Notes under the pieces: generated by a model
Seen by the model: the letters and a program-made list of their open reading frames with translations, nothing else
Told to the model about the DNA's origin: nothing
Databases searched by the model: none
Position numbers and translations under genes: made by a program
Shown: piece by piece, positions 7,945 to 19,355 of the stretch
Layout: the number at the start of each line of letters is the position of its first letter
How positions within the stretch are numbered: position 1 is the first letter of the stretch
Source: Cohnella rhizosphaerae
GTDB taxonomy: Bacteria > Bacillota > Bacilli > Paenibacillales > Paenibacillaceae
Length of the DNA: 64,000 nt
Assembly: GCF_029525575.1 (NCBI RefSeq)
Contig: NZ_JAPDIA010000008.1
Span: 1,116,001-1,180,000, forward strand
Reading direction: 5' to 3'

Positions 7945-9222
7945 CTATCCTCCGATCTTCTTCACCGAACGATCGATCGCGGTCCGCTCGGCGTCCGTAA
8001 ATATCCCCAATCTCCAGAACGCTGCGCCGCCAAGGCCGTAGCGCTTCGCAAGACCGAGCTTGTCGTCGACCGTAGTCTCGTTTTCCGCGTCCAAATTAAT
8101 CGCGAGCAGCAGCTTGGACTTAGGCGCGCCCGTCGCGATCGCCTTGCCGATCGCCTCTTCGACCTTCGCGTTCGGCTGCGGCTTTTTGTTGTCTCCGTAG
8201 TCATAGGCCATAATGACGAGCTCGTTTGCCCATTTGGCCAACGCCGCATAATCGTACCCCTTGTATTCGCCGTTCAGCGGCGGCACCGCAAGCGATACCT
8301 TGATGCCGTCCGGCTTGACGGCCGAGACGAGCTGCTTGACATAGGCGTTCAACGCCGATTGGGCCATGACGGGATCGTCTTGCCAGCCAAGCCCTTCGAA
8401 GTCGAGCATGATACCGCCGAACGCATTGTCCTTGGCAAGCGCATGCAGACGATCGATCGAAGCGTCCCGAAGGGCCTTGTCCGTCAACATCTTCATGAGC
8501 TGTCCCTGACCGTCCTTGCCCAGCACGGCCAGATAGCTGCCGGAACCTTTCGCGTTCACCTGCGCGACGATCGATTCCGGCGTCACTTCGCCTGCCGGCT
8601 TGGGCCATAGCCACTTGCTGCCGGTCGCGTCCGTCAGCGAGATCGCCCCGTCGTAGCCCACTTGCGCCCAGCCGAACGCGACATCGTTCAGACGGTCGGC
8701 AAGCGGCAGCTGGTCGAACGAGGAGATCGCGTAAAAGCCCAGCAAGCGCATCTCGCGCTGCGGCGACACGACGCGCACCGTCTTCGCCGGTCCGTCCCAT
8801 GCGGCCTTCGCCCCGAAGGCTTGACTGAAAAAAGCGAGCGGCACGAGTACCGAATCGCGAGACATGACCGGCGCGGCGTTTAATGCATATTTAACCCCGT
8901 TAATTGTCGCCGTTTTCCGGCCGAGCGTCAAATGCACCTCAACCGCCCTTCCGGCCGCGTCTTTGCCCTTCGCGACGACCGACTTGGTCGCAGGCACCCA
9001 AACCGCGTTCACGCCAAGCGCTTCGGATAGCGACCGGAATGGCAGCAGTATCGTTCCTTGGCTGTTGATCGGCGGCACGGACACGGGCAGCTTCACGTCG
9101 TCCAGCACGATCGTGACCGCAGGCGCGGCTGCAGCCGCGGCGCCTTGCGCGCCGACCGGCAGCAGCATGGCCGTAGCCAGAATGGCCGGAAGCCACTTTT
9201 GAACGGGGATTGGCAACTTCAT
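7945..9222 (-). CDS. Secreted GH18-family protein with copper-amine-oxidase-N domain
   Basis: 425 residues: Sec signal peptide (KWLPAILATAMLLPVGAQG), then a copper-amine-oxidase N-terminal-like domain at about 40-150 (TILLPFRSLSEALG, SVLVPLAFFSQAFG), a stalk/wall module common in Paenibacillus, then a glycoside hydrolase 18 barrel. The active-site strand reads FGGIMLDFEGL, with the D-x-E pair of the DxxDxDxE motif kept but the earlier Asp replaced. Such proteins (YaaH/SleL-like) act on peptidoglycan or spore cortex; the target here is inferred. I use the ATG at 9222 (GAAGGAAGG upstream), not the longer frame, because the signal peptide then starts properly. Confidence 0.77.
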   Translation of the reverse strand: MKLPIPVQKWLPAILATAMLLPVGAQGAAAAAAPAVTIVLDDVKLPVSVPPINSQGTILLPFRSLSEALGVNAVWVPATKSVVAKGKDAAGRAVEVHLTLGRKTATINGVKYALNAAPVMSRDSVLVPLAFFSQAFGAKAAWDGPAKTVRVVSPQREMRLLGFYAISSFDQLPLADRLNDVAFGWAQVGYDGAISLTDATGSKWLWPKPAGEVTPESIVAQVNAKGSGSYLAVLGKDGQGQLMKMLTDKALRDASIDRLHALAKDNAFGGIMLDFEGLGWQDDPVMAQSALNAYVKQLVSAVKPDGIKVSLAVPPLNGEYKGYDYAALAKWANELVIMAYDYGDNKKPQPNAKVEEAIGKAIATGAPKSKLLLAINLDAENETTVDDKLGLAKRYGLGGAAFWRLGIFTDAERTAIDRSVKKIGG

Positions 9223-9428
9223 GAGAGCAACGCTTCCTTCCTTCGAGCAATCTATGAATCTCTTCATTAGACGCTTTGAAAGATTAGGAGTTGCAATCAT
9301 CGGCCAAAAAATCCCTCGCGAGGTGCAAAATAGATCGACGATGCGATAGGATGGACGACATTCGTTCAAATCGCCTTTAAACGAATTTGAGGCACATGTG
9401 ATGCATAACGGATGGATCTGCCGAATAA

Positions 9429-9456
9429 AGTTTACATAATATATTTTATGACGTAG
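9429..9456 (+). other. dif-like Xer recombination site B
   Basis: A 28-bp site: left arm AGTTTACATAA, centre TATATT, right arm TTATGACGTAG. The left arm is an exact 11-of-11 match to the XerD half (complement TTATGTAAACT) of B. subtilis dif, and the centre differs by one base. The right arm shares TTATG with the XerC half of the E. coli site. It lies in the 237-bp gap between the acetyltransferase and GH18 genes, in the same orientation as site A at 4920-4947. It is the better of the two matches. Confidence 0.68.
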
Positions 9457-9459
9457 CTT

Positions 9460-10000
9460 TTATTCCGTCCATTCCGACCTCAATAATCCCATTTGAATGA
9501 CGTCCGCATAACGCCCGTTGCGATACAGCTTCTGTCGCAGTCTGCCTTCTTCGACAAAACCGCACTTCAGATAGCTGCGATAGGCCCGTTCGTTGAAGTC
9601 GTATACCTCCAGCTCCAGCCGATTCAGATTCAGCTCCTTGAACGCATATTCGCACAGCAGCCGCATCGCTTCGGTACCAAGCCCTTGCCCGCAGCGCTCG
9701 AGCTTGCCGATGACGATACCGATCCGCCCGCAGCGGTTTTTCCAGTCGATCGCATCCAGGCCGATCTGACCGATATACAGCTCCGTATCAACCTCCGCGA
9801 TGACGAAGCCGCGGGTGTCAGGCCGCTGTTCCATCATGTCCGCGAGGAAAGCCTCGGTCGATTCCAAGCCGTGTGGAAACAAAAAAAATATCCGACAAAA
9901 ATCCTGTAATCGCTTCGTCATTCACCCATTGGCGGATCGGCACGAGATCTTCGTGGCGATATTCGCGCAAGCGAACGCGCTTGCCGACGATATGCGGCAT
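9460..10000 (-). CDS. GNAT acetyltransferase (RimJ/RimL type; one frame break)
   Basis: About 179 residues when repaired. MPHIVGKRVRLREYRHEDL is the usual start of RimJ/RimL-like N-acetyltransferases; the acetyl-CoA loop is at ERCGQGLGTEAMRLL, and the C-terminal NERAYRSYLKCGFVEEG block is typical. Break at A8 9881-9888; seven A restores SDIFLFPHGLESTE. Start at 10000 follows AAGGAG. The substrate is unknown; these enzymes modify ribosomal proteins, amino acids or drugs. It lies 19 bp downstream of gluQRS, so may be co-transcribed. Confidence 0.8.
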
Positions 10001-10019
10001 CTTAACATGTCTCCTTCCG

Positions 10020-11028
10020 CTAAAATATAAGGCGCGCATTTTCCCTGCCGGTCAGCAGGTCGATCCAGTTGTCCGGCAGCGTCACCGATCGCCTGCGAAC
10101 GGACGAGAGGTCAAAGGCGGCGACCCAATCCGCAGCCTTCGTCTCTTCGATTCGGTCGCACAGCCCGGCGAGCCATGCCAAAAAAACCGAGAAGCCGCTC
10201 CGGGCGTACGCCAAACCGATCCCTGAGCTCCGTTAGCGATACCGCCCCGTGCCGCTTCGACAGCCTGCTGCCGTCCCCGCCGAGCAGCAGCGGCGAATGC
10301 GCGAAGCGCGGCGGCGGGCTGCCGAGCGCTTCGTAAAGCGCCAGCTGCCTTGGCGTCGAATCGAGCAGATCCCAGCCGCGCAGCACGTCGGTTATCTCCA
10401 TCTCGATATCGTCCGCGACGACCGCGAGCTGATAGGCCACGATGCCGTCCGCGCGCCTTACGACGAAGTCCCCGCCGCTCGCTCCGGCAAACGTCGTCTC
10501 GCCCGCGATGCCGTCATGGAACCGATAGGTCGCTTCCTCGTTCATCGCGAAGCGCAGCGAAGGCGTCTTGCGGAGCGCCCGCTCCGTCCGCTCGAGAGCG
10601 GTCAGCTTCCGGCAGGTGCCCGGATAAGCCGGTCCTTCGGCGTCAAGTCCGTGCGGCGCGCTGGCCGCGGCCTGCAGGTCGGCGCGGCTGCAGTAACACG
10701 GATACAAACGGCCCTGCCGCTGCAGCTCGTCCAGTATCCGTTCGTATTGTGCCGTACGTCTGCTCTGCTCGTATGGCGCATGCGGTCCGCCGACGTCCGG
10801 TCCCTCGTCCCAGTCCAGTCCCAGCCACTTCAGCTCTCCGGGAAGTTGGCTGGCGAGCTCGGGCTTGCAGCGCTGCCGGTCGAGGTCTTCCAGCCGCAGG
10901 ACGATCTCCCCGCCCGCCGAACGAATCTGCAGCCAAGCCAGCAGCGCCGTCATCGCGTTGCCCAGATGCAGCCTGCCGGACGGCGTAGGCGCGAACCTGC
11001 CGCGAATGGCTTTCCCGCTTGAAGCCAT
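10020..11028 (-). CDS. gluQRS: Glutamyl-Q tRNA(Asp) synthetase (one frame break)
   Basis: About 335 residues when repaired. The class I synthetase HIGH-like motif is PTPSGRLHLGNAM, the KMSKS-like motif RLSKRHGA, and a zinc-site-like CYCSRADL with a later Cys is present. It lacks the anticodon-binding domain of GltX, as expected for GluQRS, which glutamylates queuosine at position 34 of tRNA-Asp. Break at A7 10180-10186; six A joins ERLLGFLAWLAGL. Start at ATG 11028 follows GGGGGGAGGGAG; the frame upstream of this lacks a ribosome site. Confidence 0.86.
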
Positions 11029-11168
11029 CTCCCTCCCCCCTTTCTCCGAAGCTCCATCTTGTCGCATAATAGGATTCATATTCAGTTCACATACGAGCGT
11101 CAAAATAAGTTCTATTCCAATAGGCTGCGCAACCTGCGTGAGCCCCAATCCTAACGCAAAGGTGGCCG

Positions 11169-11846
11169 ATGCTTGTGGCGCGCATTCTTATTGTAGACGA
11201 TGATCCGCATATCCGCGAGTTGCTCGGACACTTCCTGGCGGCCGAGGCCTTCGAGATTCAGGAAGCGACGGACGGCGCTGAAGCGCTGGCCTTGCTGGCC
11301 GATTCGCCGTTCGACCTGGTCGTGCTCGACATCATGATGCCGAACATGGACGGCTGGGAGCTGTGCCGCGAGCTGCGGACGCACTACGAGCTGCCGATCC
11401 TCATGCTCACCGCGATGGGCGAGACCGCCCAGAAGGTCAAAGGCTTCCAGCTCGGCACCGACGACTATATGGTGAAGCCGTTCGAGCCTGCGGAGCTGGT
11501 CGTTCGCGTCAAGGCGCTCATGCGCAGGTACAAGATCGCCGTCTCCCATCAGACGCAGATCGGCCGCGTCGTCATGAACCGGCAGACGTTCGAGCTTCGG
11601 CTGGACGGCGAACCGCTCACGCTGCCGCTCAAAGAGTTCGAGCTCTTGTTCAAGCTGGCCAGCCATCCCGGCCAGACGTTCTCCCGGGACCAGCTCATCG
11701 AACAGATTTGGGGCTTCGACTATGAAGGCGACGAGCGTACGGTCGACGTGCATATCAAACGGCTGCGCGAGCGCTTTCCCGACGATTGCGGCTTCCGGAT
11801 CACGACGATACGGGGACTCGGCTACCGGCTGGAGGTGCTTGCTTGA
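11169..11846 (+). CDS. OmpR/PhoB-family response regulator
   Basis: 225 residues: receiver with DDD at 9-11 and phospho-Asp in LVVLDIMMPNMDG, Lys in MVKPFEPAEL, then a winged-helix DNA-binding domain (PGQTFSRDQLIEQIWGFD, DVHIKRLRERF). The stop overlaps the start of the sensor kinase (TTGA), so the pair is coupled. AAAGGTGG lies close to the ATG; a GTG six bases in is an alternative start. The signal and regulon are not evident. Confidence 0.88.
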   Translation: MLVARILIVDDDPHIRELLGHFLAAEAFEIQEATDGAEALALLADSPFDLVVLDIMMPNMDGWELCRELRTHYELPILMLTAMGETAQKVKGFQLGTDDYMVKPFEPAELVVRVKALMRRYKIAVSHQTQIGRVVMNRQTFELRLDGEPLTLPLKEFELLFKLASHPGQTFSRDQLIEQIWGFDYEGDERTVDVHIKRLRERFPDDCGFRITTIRGLGYRLEVLA

Positions 11847-13062
11847 ACATCGGCGGTTCGAGGCTGACCCGATTGTGGCGCAAATTCGCGCAAAGCCACA
11901 AGGAATATCGCAAGCTGCAAAAGGAATTCGAGACTCGCATGCGCGAACAGCGCAGAAGCGAAGCGCTTGCGGCCGGCGGGACGCGGGCGTGGTTCGAACG
12001 GCTTGCCGCCCCTGCTTCACTTTTTGACCGGCGTCTCCGTATTCCTGATCTGCTACTCCGTTCTTTGGACCGCGGCGCACTTGTTGCTTCGTGTCGTTAA
12101 TCGTTTTTTTGCCGATGCCCGGCACGCTGCGCGAGTATTTGACATTAATATTGACGTTTTTTCTGTTCGGCCTGTCCATCGTGGTCATCCGCTACCTGTT
12201 CAGGCCTGAAGCGAGGGCGATGCAGCTCGTGAACGCGCTGACCGACGCGATGTCCCGCATGGGCAAAGGCGACTTCAACGTAAATCTGGAGGTCAACCCG
12301 AGGTACGCCGGACAATATTACGAGGTCGTCAAAAACTTCAAGCAGATGGCGGCGGATCTCGGACAAATCGAAAATATGCGACAGCAATTCGTCGCCAACG
12401 TCTCCCATGAAATTCAATCGCCGCTCACGTCGATCAAAGGCTTCGCGCAGGCGCTCAAGTCGGATCGGCTGTCCGAGACGCAGCGCAAGCACTACCTCGA
12501 CATTATCGAAGCGGAGAGCGAACGGCTGTCCCGGCTCAGCGACAACCTGCTGAAGCTTACGACGCTCGAATCCAAGCGCCCGCCCTACCAGCCCCGCACG
12601 TACAGGCTGGACAAGCAGCTGCGCCAGGTCGTGCTCGCCGCGGAACCACAATGGCAGGCCAAAGGGCTGGAGCTCGATATCCGGCTCGCCGAATGCGAAT
12701 TGAACGCCGACGAAGAGCTGCTGAGACAGGTGTGGGTGAACCTGCTGCACAACGCGATCAAATTCACGCCCGAGGGCGGTTCGCTCGGCCTTTCTTTGTC
12801 CGTAACGGGCAGCAGCGCCGTCGTACACGTCGAAGATACGGGACCCGGCGTTTCGCCCGAGCATCTCCCACGGCTGTTCGAGCGATTTTACAAAGCGGAT
12901 AAGTCGCGCAACCGGGCGGCCGGCGGCAGCGGCCTCGGTCTCTCGATCGTCCAGCGAATCGTGCAGATGCATCGCGGGGAGGTGACGATCGCCAACCGGC
13001 TCGTCGCCGGAACGCGGGCCACGGTCGAGCTTCCGCTCTCGCAGATCGACGCCCCTCCCTGA
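11843..13062 (+). CDS. Sensor histidine kinase (two frame breaks)
   Basis: About 405 residues when repaired. A TTG start with GGAGGTG inside the regulator's 3' end; an N-terminal charged segment, two membrane helices (GVSVFLICYSVLW; LTLILTFFLFGLSIVVI) with a very short loop, a HAMP-like linker, HisKA with His in NVSHEIQSPLTSIKGF, and HATPase boxes (DTGPGVSPEHL, GSGLGLSIVQRIV). Breaks: around 12009-12025 (C4 or T5) and T7 at 12104-12110, each cured by one base less. The tiny external loop suggests sensing in or near the membrane. Confidence 0.84.
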
Positions 13063-13069
13063 TAGCGAC

Positions 13070-13106
13070 AAAAGCCGCCTTCGCAAATGCGCGAGGACGG
13101 CTTTTT
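13070..13106. terminator. Bidirectional terminator between kinase and chemoreceptor
   Basis: AAAAGCCG and CGGCTTTTT flank an imperfect inner stem (CCTTCGC / GCGCGAGG), loop AAAT. A-tract on one side and T-tract on the other serve the convergent genes. Confidence 0.75.
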
Positions 13107-13119
13107 CGTGTCTTCGATT

Positions 13120-14803
13120 CTAAAGCTTGAAGGCGCTCACGGCGTTCTTGAATTCCGCGGCGATGCCGGACAGCGTGCGGGACGAGGAAGACAGCTCCTC
13201 GCTGAATGCGAGCTGCTCTTCCGCCGATGCCGCCGCCTCCTGCGTCATTGAAGCGGTCATGGACGCCATATGGCCGATATTCGACACCGATGCGGACACT
13301 TCCTCCGAGCTCGCAGCCAATTGTTCGGCTGCAGCGGCAGCCTCCTGCACGCGCGTGGACACCTCGTACGAAGCGTTCGCGATCTGCGTGAAGGCGGAAG
13401 CCGCTTCGTTCACGGCCGCGCTGCCGGCCTGAACCTCTTCGATGCTCGCGCTCATGAGCGAGGACATCGATTCGACTTGCTCGCGCACCTCGGTGATAAG
13501 CGTGTACACGTTGCCGACGGACTCGTTGGTCTGGGTGGCAAGCTTGCGCACTTCGCCCGCGACGACCGCGAACCCTGCGCCGTGCTCGCCTGCGCGCGCC
13601 GCTTCGATCGCCGCGTTGAGCGCGAGCAGGTTGGTGCGGGAGGCGATCTCGCCGATGATGCCCGTTACTTCGCCGATCTGTTGAGATTTCGCGACCAGAC
13701 TCGTGATCTGCTTGCCGGCCTGCGCAACGGTCCGCTCGAGCGACGCCATTCGCTCCGTCACGTTGACGATGCGATTCGTCCCGGTCGTCGCCGCGGATGC
13801 CGCGCCGGCGGACAACTCCGCCACCTCGGAGGTCGTCTCGGCGATTCTGCCGACGCCCTCGGCCATCTCTTCCATGACCCTGTCGCACTCGGCAGCCGAC
13901 TTGGCCTGGCTCTCCGAATTAAAAGCGATGCGCGAGACGGACTCCGCGATCCTTCCGGATGCGCCTTTGCTCTGCTCGGACCCGTCCGACAGCTGGACCG
14001 AGGAAGTCGCGAGCACGGAAGCGCTGTCCTGCATCTGACGGACCGAACCCCTCAGCTTGGCGACCGTATCGTTGAGCTTCATGAGCAGCGTGCCGAACTC
14101 GTCGGTACGTTTCGTATTAAAAACGGATATCTGCAGATCGCCCGCAGCCACTCGTCCGAGCGCTTCCGTCGTCTGCTTCAGCGGCACCGTAATGTTGCGA
14201 ATCAGCAGCCAAGACAGCGCGATGGCGAGCAGGACGATCGCGATGCCAAGATAGAAAACGAGCGTTGCGCTGCTTTTGAACAATTTATCGTTATCCTTTT
14301 ACGCTGCTGGCGGCGCCTTCGTGATTAAAGTCGATCAACTGGTCCACGTCATTTTCGAGCTTTTTAAAGGCCTCGCCCGCCTTGCTCGCGCCGTCCGCAT
14401 CTCCGGCGTTTTTCGCAGAAGCCGCATAGGTAGCCTTGAACTGCTCCCAATCCTGCTCCAACGACGCGTACAGCTTTTGATCCTTTTCGTTCGCTACGGA
14501 GCCTTTATATTCGTTCACGTGGTTCTCGATCTCCGGAAACAATGCGTTCATTTGATCGACAGCCTTCTTTTTGGCTGCTGCGTCCGCGGCCATCAACGAC
14601 TGATAATATAAATTCGTGATCTCCTGAAGATCGATTTTGATGCTGCTCATCGTTTCCACGCCGTTCAGCCAATCGGTGCCGATCTCCTGAGACTGCTTGT
14701 TCATCAAACTCATGTTGACCAGACTGATAAAACCCAGCGCCGCAAGCGCGACGACGATGGCGCTAAACGCCCCTACCATTTTTTTGCCGACCGTCCAATT
14801 CAT
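13120..14803 (-). CDS. Methyl-accepting chemotaxis protein (one frame break)
   Basis: About 560 residues when repaired. N-terminal membrane helix (MVGAFSAIVVALAALGFISL), a four-helix-bundle ligand domain rich in KKK/QMNALFPEIENH, a second membrane helix (LGIAIVLLAIALSWLLI), HAMP, and the long signalling hairpin with the highly conserved tip EIASRTNLLALNAAIEAARA. Break at T4 14297-14300 (three T restores SSVKDNDKLFKSS). Start 14803 follows GGGAGG. Ligand unknown. Confidence 0.88.
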
Positions 14804-14989
14804 CCGTTGACTGCCTCCCGCCGCACGTCCGGCCTCATAATGTTGCTTTCCTCTTAATCATATCGGTGCGAAGTTAAAAAAAAACTTAACAGCAAACCAG
14901 AAAATCGAGGAAGAATTTGATGAAACATAAACAATTAAGTCGCATTATGTCGTTTTATGTCGTAAAAATCGAAAGCACGCAACGTAAAG

Positions 14990-15021
14990 AACCCGCTTTT
15001 CCCAGTGGGAAGCAGCGGGTT
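14990..15021 (-). terminator. Hairpin downstream of the sugar kinase gene
   Basis: AACCCGCT (14990-14997) pairs with AGCGGGTT (15014-15021), with TCCCA/GTGGGA inside. Minus-strand readout ends in TTCTTT, so it probably terminates the fuc operon. The rest of 14804-15057 holds two TATGTCG repeats and no gene. Confidence 0.6.
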
Positions 15022-15057
15022 TCTGATGCGTATTTCATCGTCTAATTTGGACGGAAG

Positions 15058-16587
15058 CTAAGCTTTAGAAGCAGCGCTCAGCGCCAGAAACCGTCCGTAT
15101 GCGGCTTCCCACGCCTCCCTATCGTCAGGCTCGTAGCGATCGGCCGGGAACGAATCCGACACGAGACGTCTCGCTTCGGCGAGATCCGCGATCTCGCCCT
15201 GCGCGACGAACTGCAGCAGCAAATTGCCGATCGCGCTCGCCTCTGCCGGTCCCGCGAAGACCGGGCGGCCGATCGCGCCGGCCGAGAGCCGGCAGAGCAG
15301 CTTGTTCTGGATGCCGCCGCCGACCATGTGGAGCCCGGCGAACTTCCGCCCGGCGAGCGTCTCCGCCTGCTCGAACGCCTGGCGATAACGAAGCGCGAGA
15401 CTCTCGAGAATGCAGCGGGCGAATTCGCCCCGGTCACGCGGCTCCGGCTGTCCGGTCTCCCGGCAGAAAGCGCGGATCTTGGACGTCATGTCGGAAGGCC
15501 CGTAAAAGCGCGCGTCGTCGGGGTCGATCAAGCTTCGCAGCGGCTCGGCCGCTTCAGCGCGTTCGACCAGCTCCGGATAGCCGATCGGGGATCCGTCATC
15601 GTCCCATTCCCGCTTGCATTCCTGCAAGATCCACAAGCCCATGATGTTTTCAAGCAGCTGATACTTGCCGCCGACGCCGCCTTCGTTGGAAAAGGACAGC
15701 GCGAGCGTCTCCGGCTTCAGAACCGGCTCCGCCAGCTCTGTGCCGAGCAGCGACCAGGTGCCGCAGACGAGATAGGCGAACGGTTCGTCTCCCGCCGGCA
15801 CGGCCGCAATCGCGGATGCCGTATCGTGGGAGCCGACCGCCACCGCCTCGACCGGGGGAATTCGCAGCTCCTCGAGCACTTCCTCCGACAGCGGGCCGAT
15901 CCGCGTGCCCGGCGCGACGGGCTCCAGAAAGAGCGTCTCCGGGATTCCCAGCTCTCTCATCAACGTCTTGTTCCAGCTCCGCGTGCGCGGATCGAACAGC
16001 TGCGTCGTCGTCGCCATCGTGAATTCGCAGGCCGGCACGCCCGTCAGCAGATAGGTGAGCAGATCGGGCGTCAGCAGCAGCGTCCTGGCCGCGGCGAGCT
16101 TCGCCGAACCGGTCCGGCTCATCGCGTATAGCTGATAAATCGTGTTGAAGGGCATGAATTGAAGCCCGCTCGACGCGAACAGCGCGTCCGCGCCGAAGCG
16201 CGCGCTCAGCTCCTCGATCAACCCTTCGGTCTGCGGATCGCGGTAATGATACGGATTGCCGAGCAGCTCGCCGCCGCCGTCGATGAGTCCGAAGTCGACG
16301 CCCCACGTATCGATGCCGAGCGTCCGCGGATCGTAGCCGGCCTGGAACGTCTTGCGGATGCCCCGCTTGATCTCCTGCAGCAGGCGCAGAATATCCCAGT
16401 GCAAATGCTTGCCCACGCGGACGGCTTCGTTTTCGAAGCGGTGCATCTCGGCCACTTTAAGCTTGCGGGTGCCGTCCGCTTCCGCGGCAAGCTCGCCGAC
16501 ATAGGCGCGTCCCGAGCTTGCGCCCATATCGAACGCCAGCGCGATCGCGCGGCGAGATTCGCCAACTACAGCCGTTGTCTCGCTCAT
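15058..16587 (-). CDS. FGGY-family deoxysugar kinase (rhamnulokinase-like; probably L-fuculokinase role)
   Basis: 509 residues of the FGGY carbohydrate kinase family. The N-terminal ATP-binding strand is FDMGASSGRAYVG and the GIDTWGVDFGLID block is characteristic of the RhaB branch; a C-terminal VGGGIQNKLLCRLSAGAIGR carries the ADP-binding glycines. In sequence it resembles rhamnulokinase, yet it lies 14 bp after an aldolase and with an L-fucose isomerase, so it most likely phosphorylates L-fuculose (or accepts both ketoses). Intact frame, GGGGGACGGGAC before the ATG. Confidence 0.8.
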   Translation of the reverse strand: MSETTAVVGESRRAIALAFDMGASSGRAYVGELAAEADGTRKLKVAEMHRFENEAVRVGKHLHWDILRLLQEIKRGIRKTFQAGYDPRTLGIDTWGVDFGLIDGGGELLGNPYHYRDPQTEGLIEELSARFGADALFASSGLQFMPFNTIYQLYAMSRTGSAKLAAARTLLLTPDLLTYLLTGVPACEFTMATTTQLFDPRTRSWNKTLMRELGIPETLFLEPVAPGTRIGPLSEEVLEELRIPPVEAVAVGSHDTASAIAAVPAGDEPFAYLVCGTWSLLGTELAEPVLKPETLALSFSNEGGVGGKYQLLENIMGLWILQECKREWDDDGSPIGYPELVERAEAAEPLRSLIDPDDARFYGPSDMTSKIRAFCRETGQPEPRDRGEFARCILESLALRYRQAFEQAETLAGRKFAGLHMVGGGIQNKLLCRLSAGAIGRPVFAGPAEASAIGNLLLQFVAQGEIADLAEARRLVSDSFPADRYEPDDREAWEAAYGRFLALSAASKA

Positions 16588-16601
16588 GTCCCGTCCCCCG
16601 C

Positions 16602-17261
16602 CTATTTCATTTTTTGCAGCAGCTCGATCCGGTAGGCTTCGCTCTCCAGCGAAGCGATCTCTTTGTATTCCGCGTCCGTCAACGCCTTGGGCGTCTTGAT
16701 CGCGCTTGCGATCAGCCAGATCTTCGCGCTCTCCTCGACCACCTCGGTGCGGTAGTAGGCTTCGCGAAGATTGCGTCCCGTCGTGACGAGGCCGTGATTG
16801 CCTAGCAGGATCGTGCTATAGTCGTTCACCTTGGCGACGACGGCGTCGGCGAGGCGGTCGGTCGTGGGCAGTACGTAGGGGACGTAGGTCGTCGTGCCGA
16901 CGAGTGCCGCCTGGTCGGGGAACATGACCGGCAGGTTCTGCTCGACCAGCGTAAAGGCGATGCAATACGGCGGATGCGTATGCACGATCGCCCCGATGGA
17001 CGGGTTGGCCCGGTAGGCGTACAAGTGCATCAGCACCTCGGACGACGGCCGCAGGCCGATGTCGGTGATATCGCCGCTCTCGATGTCCACCTCGACCCAC
17101 TGCTCGGGCGCGATCTCGTCCAGCGCGAATCCGCTCGGAGACAGATACATCTTGCCCTCGTGACGGGCGCTCAGATTGCCGCCGGGTCCGACGACCAGCT
17201 TGTTCGATACCGTCTTGCGCGCGTACTTGCACAGCTCATTGCGAATATCGGTGGCGCTCAT
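16602..17261 (-). CDS. fucA: Class II aldolase (L-fuculose-1-phosphate aldolase type)
   Basis: 219 residues, the usual size. GGNLSAR is the phosphate-binding loop, HTHPPY carries the two metal-binding His, and GNHGLVTTG a third. The Glu partner is in SSEVLMH. It would cleave L-fuculose-1-phosphate to dihydroxyacetone phosphate and L-lactaldehyde; other deoxy-ketose phosphates are possible. GGAGGTC lies 10 bp before ATG. The 166-bp gap to fucI contains a 13-bp direct repeat GGAAGATGCCGAC with 17-bp spacing (17297, 17314). Confidence 0.83.
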   Translation of the reverse strand: MSATDIRNELCKYARKTVSNKLVVGPGGNLSARHEGKMYLSPSGFALDEIAPEQWVEVDIESGDITDIGLRPSSEVLMHLYAYRANPSIGAIVHTHPPYCIAFTLVEQNLPVMFPDQAALVGTTTYVPYVLPTTDRLADAVVAKVNDYSTILLGNHGLVTTGRNLREAYYRTEVVEESAKIWLIASAIKTPKALTDAEYKEIASLESEAYRIELLQKMK

Positions 17262-17427
17262 GCGTGAATGACCTCCAAGGTTAAAATGTTACGATGGGAA
17301 GATGCCGACAACAGGAAGATGCCGACGAAAACGTATCGGATCGAAAGGATAGCGTCGACGCGTTCATGCCAAACGGAAAAAACGGGACGAAGGCCGCCCG
17401 GTGCGGACGGCTTCGCCGGTTGACCCT

Positions 17428-19219
<1,792 letters not shown>

Positions 19220-19232
19220 CAATGAAGCCTCC

Positions 19233-19247
19233 TTGAAAGCGATTAAT
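19233..19247. promoter_or_regulatory. Possible CcpA cre site in the fucI leader
   Basis: TTGAAAGCGATTAAT matches the degenerate cre consensus WTGNAANCGNWNNCW with one mismatch. It overlaps the region just upstream of the fucI ribosome site, where catabolite repression by roadblock would be plausible. Confidence 0.35.
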
Positions 19248-19249
19248 AT

Positions 19250-19261
19250 GTTATCGATAAC
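19250..19261. promoter_or_regulatory. Operator palindrome for the LacI-type regulator
   Basis: GTTATCGATAAC is a perfect 12-bp palindrome with the central CG typical of LacI-family operators. It lies directly downstream of the fucI -10, over the expected transcription start, the classical place for repression. The divergent gene at 19356 encodes a LacI-family protein. Confidence 0.7.
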
Positions 19262-19265
19262 TCTA

Positions 19266-19294
19266 AGTTAACAACGAAACGTATTGCTGTCAAT
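19266..19294 (-). promoter_or_regulatory. Sigma-A promoter of fucI
   Basis: On the minus strand, -35 TTGACA (19289-19294), about 17 bp spacer, and -10 TTAACT/TAACTT (19266-19271 region). The -35 is perfect, the -10 moderate. Confidence 0.65.
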
Positions 19295-19355
19295 CCATTA
19301 GTTTTGTAAGATAGATGTTAAGTATGAGCCGGATTTATGAGAGGATTGGACGCGT

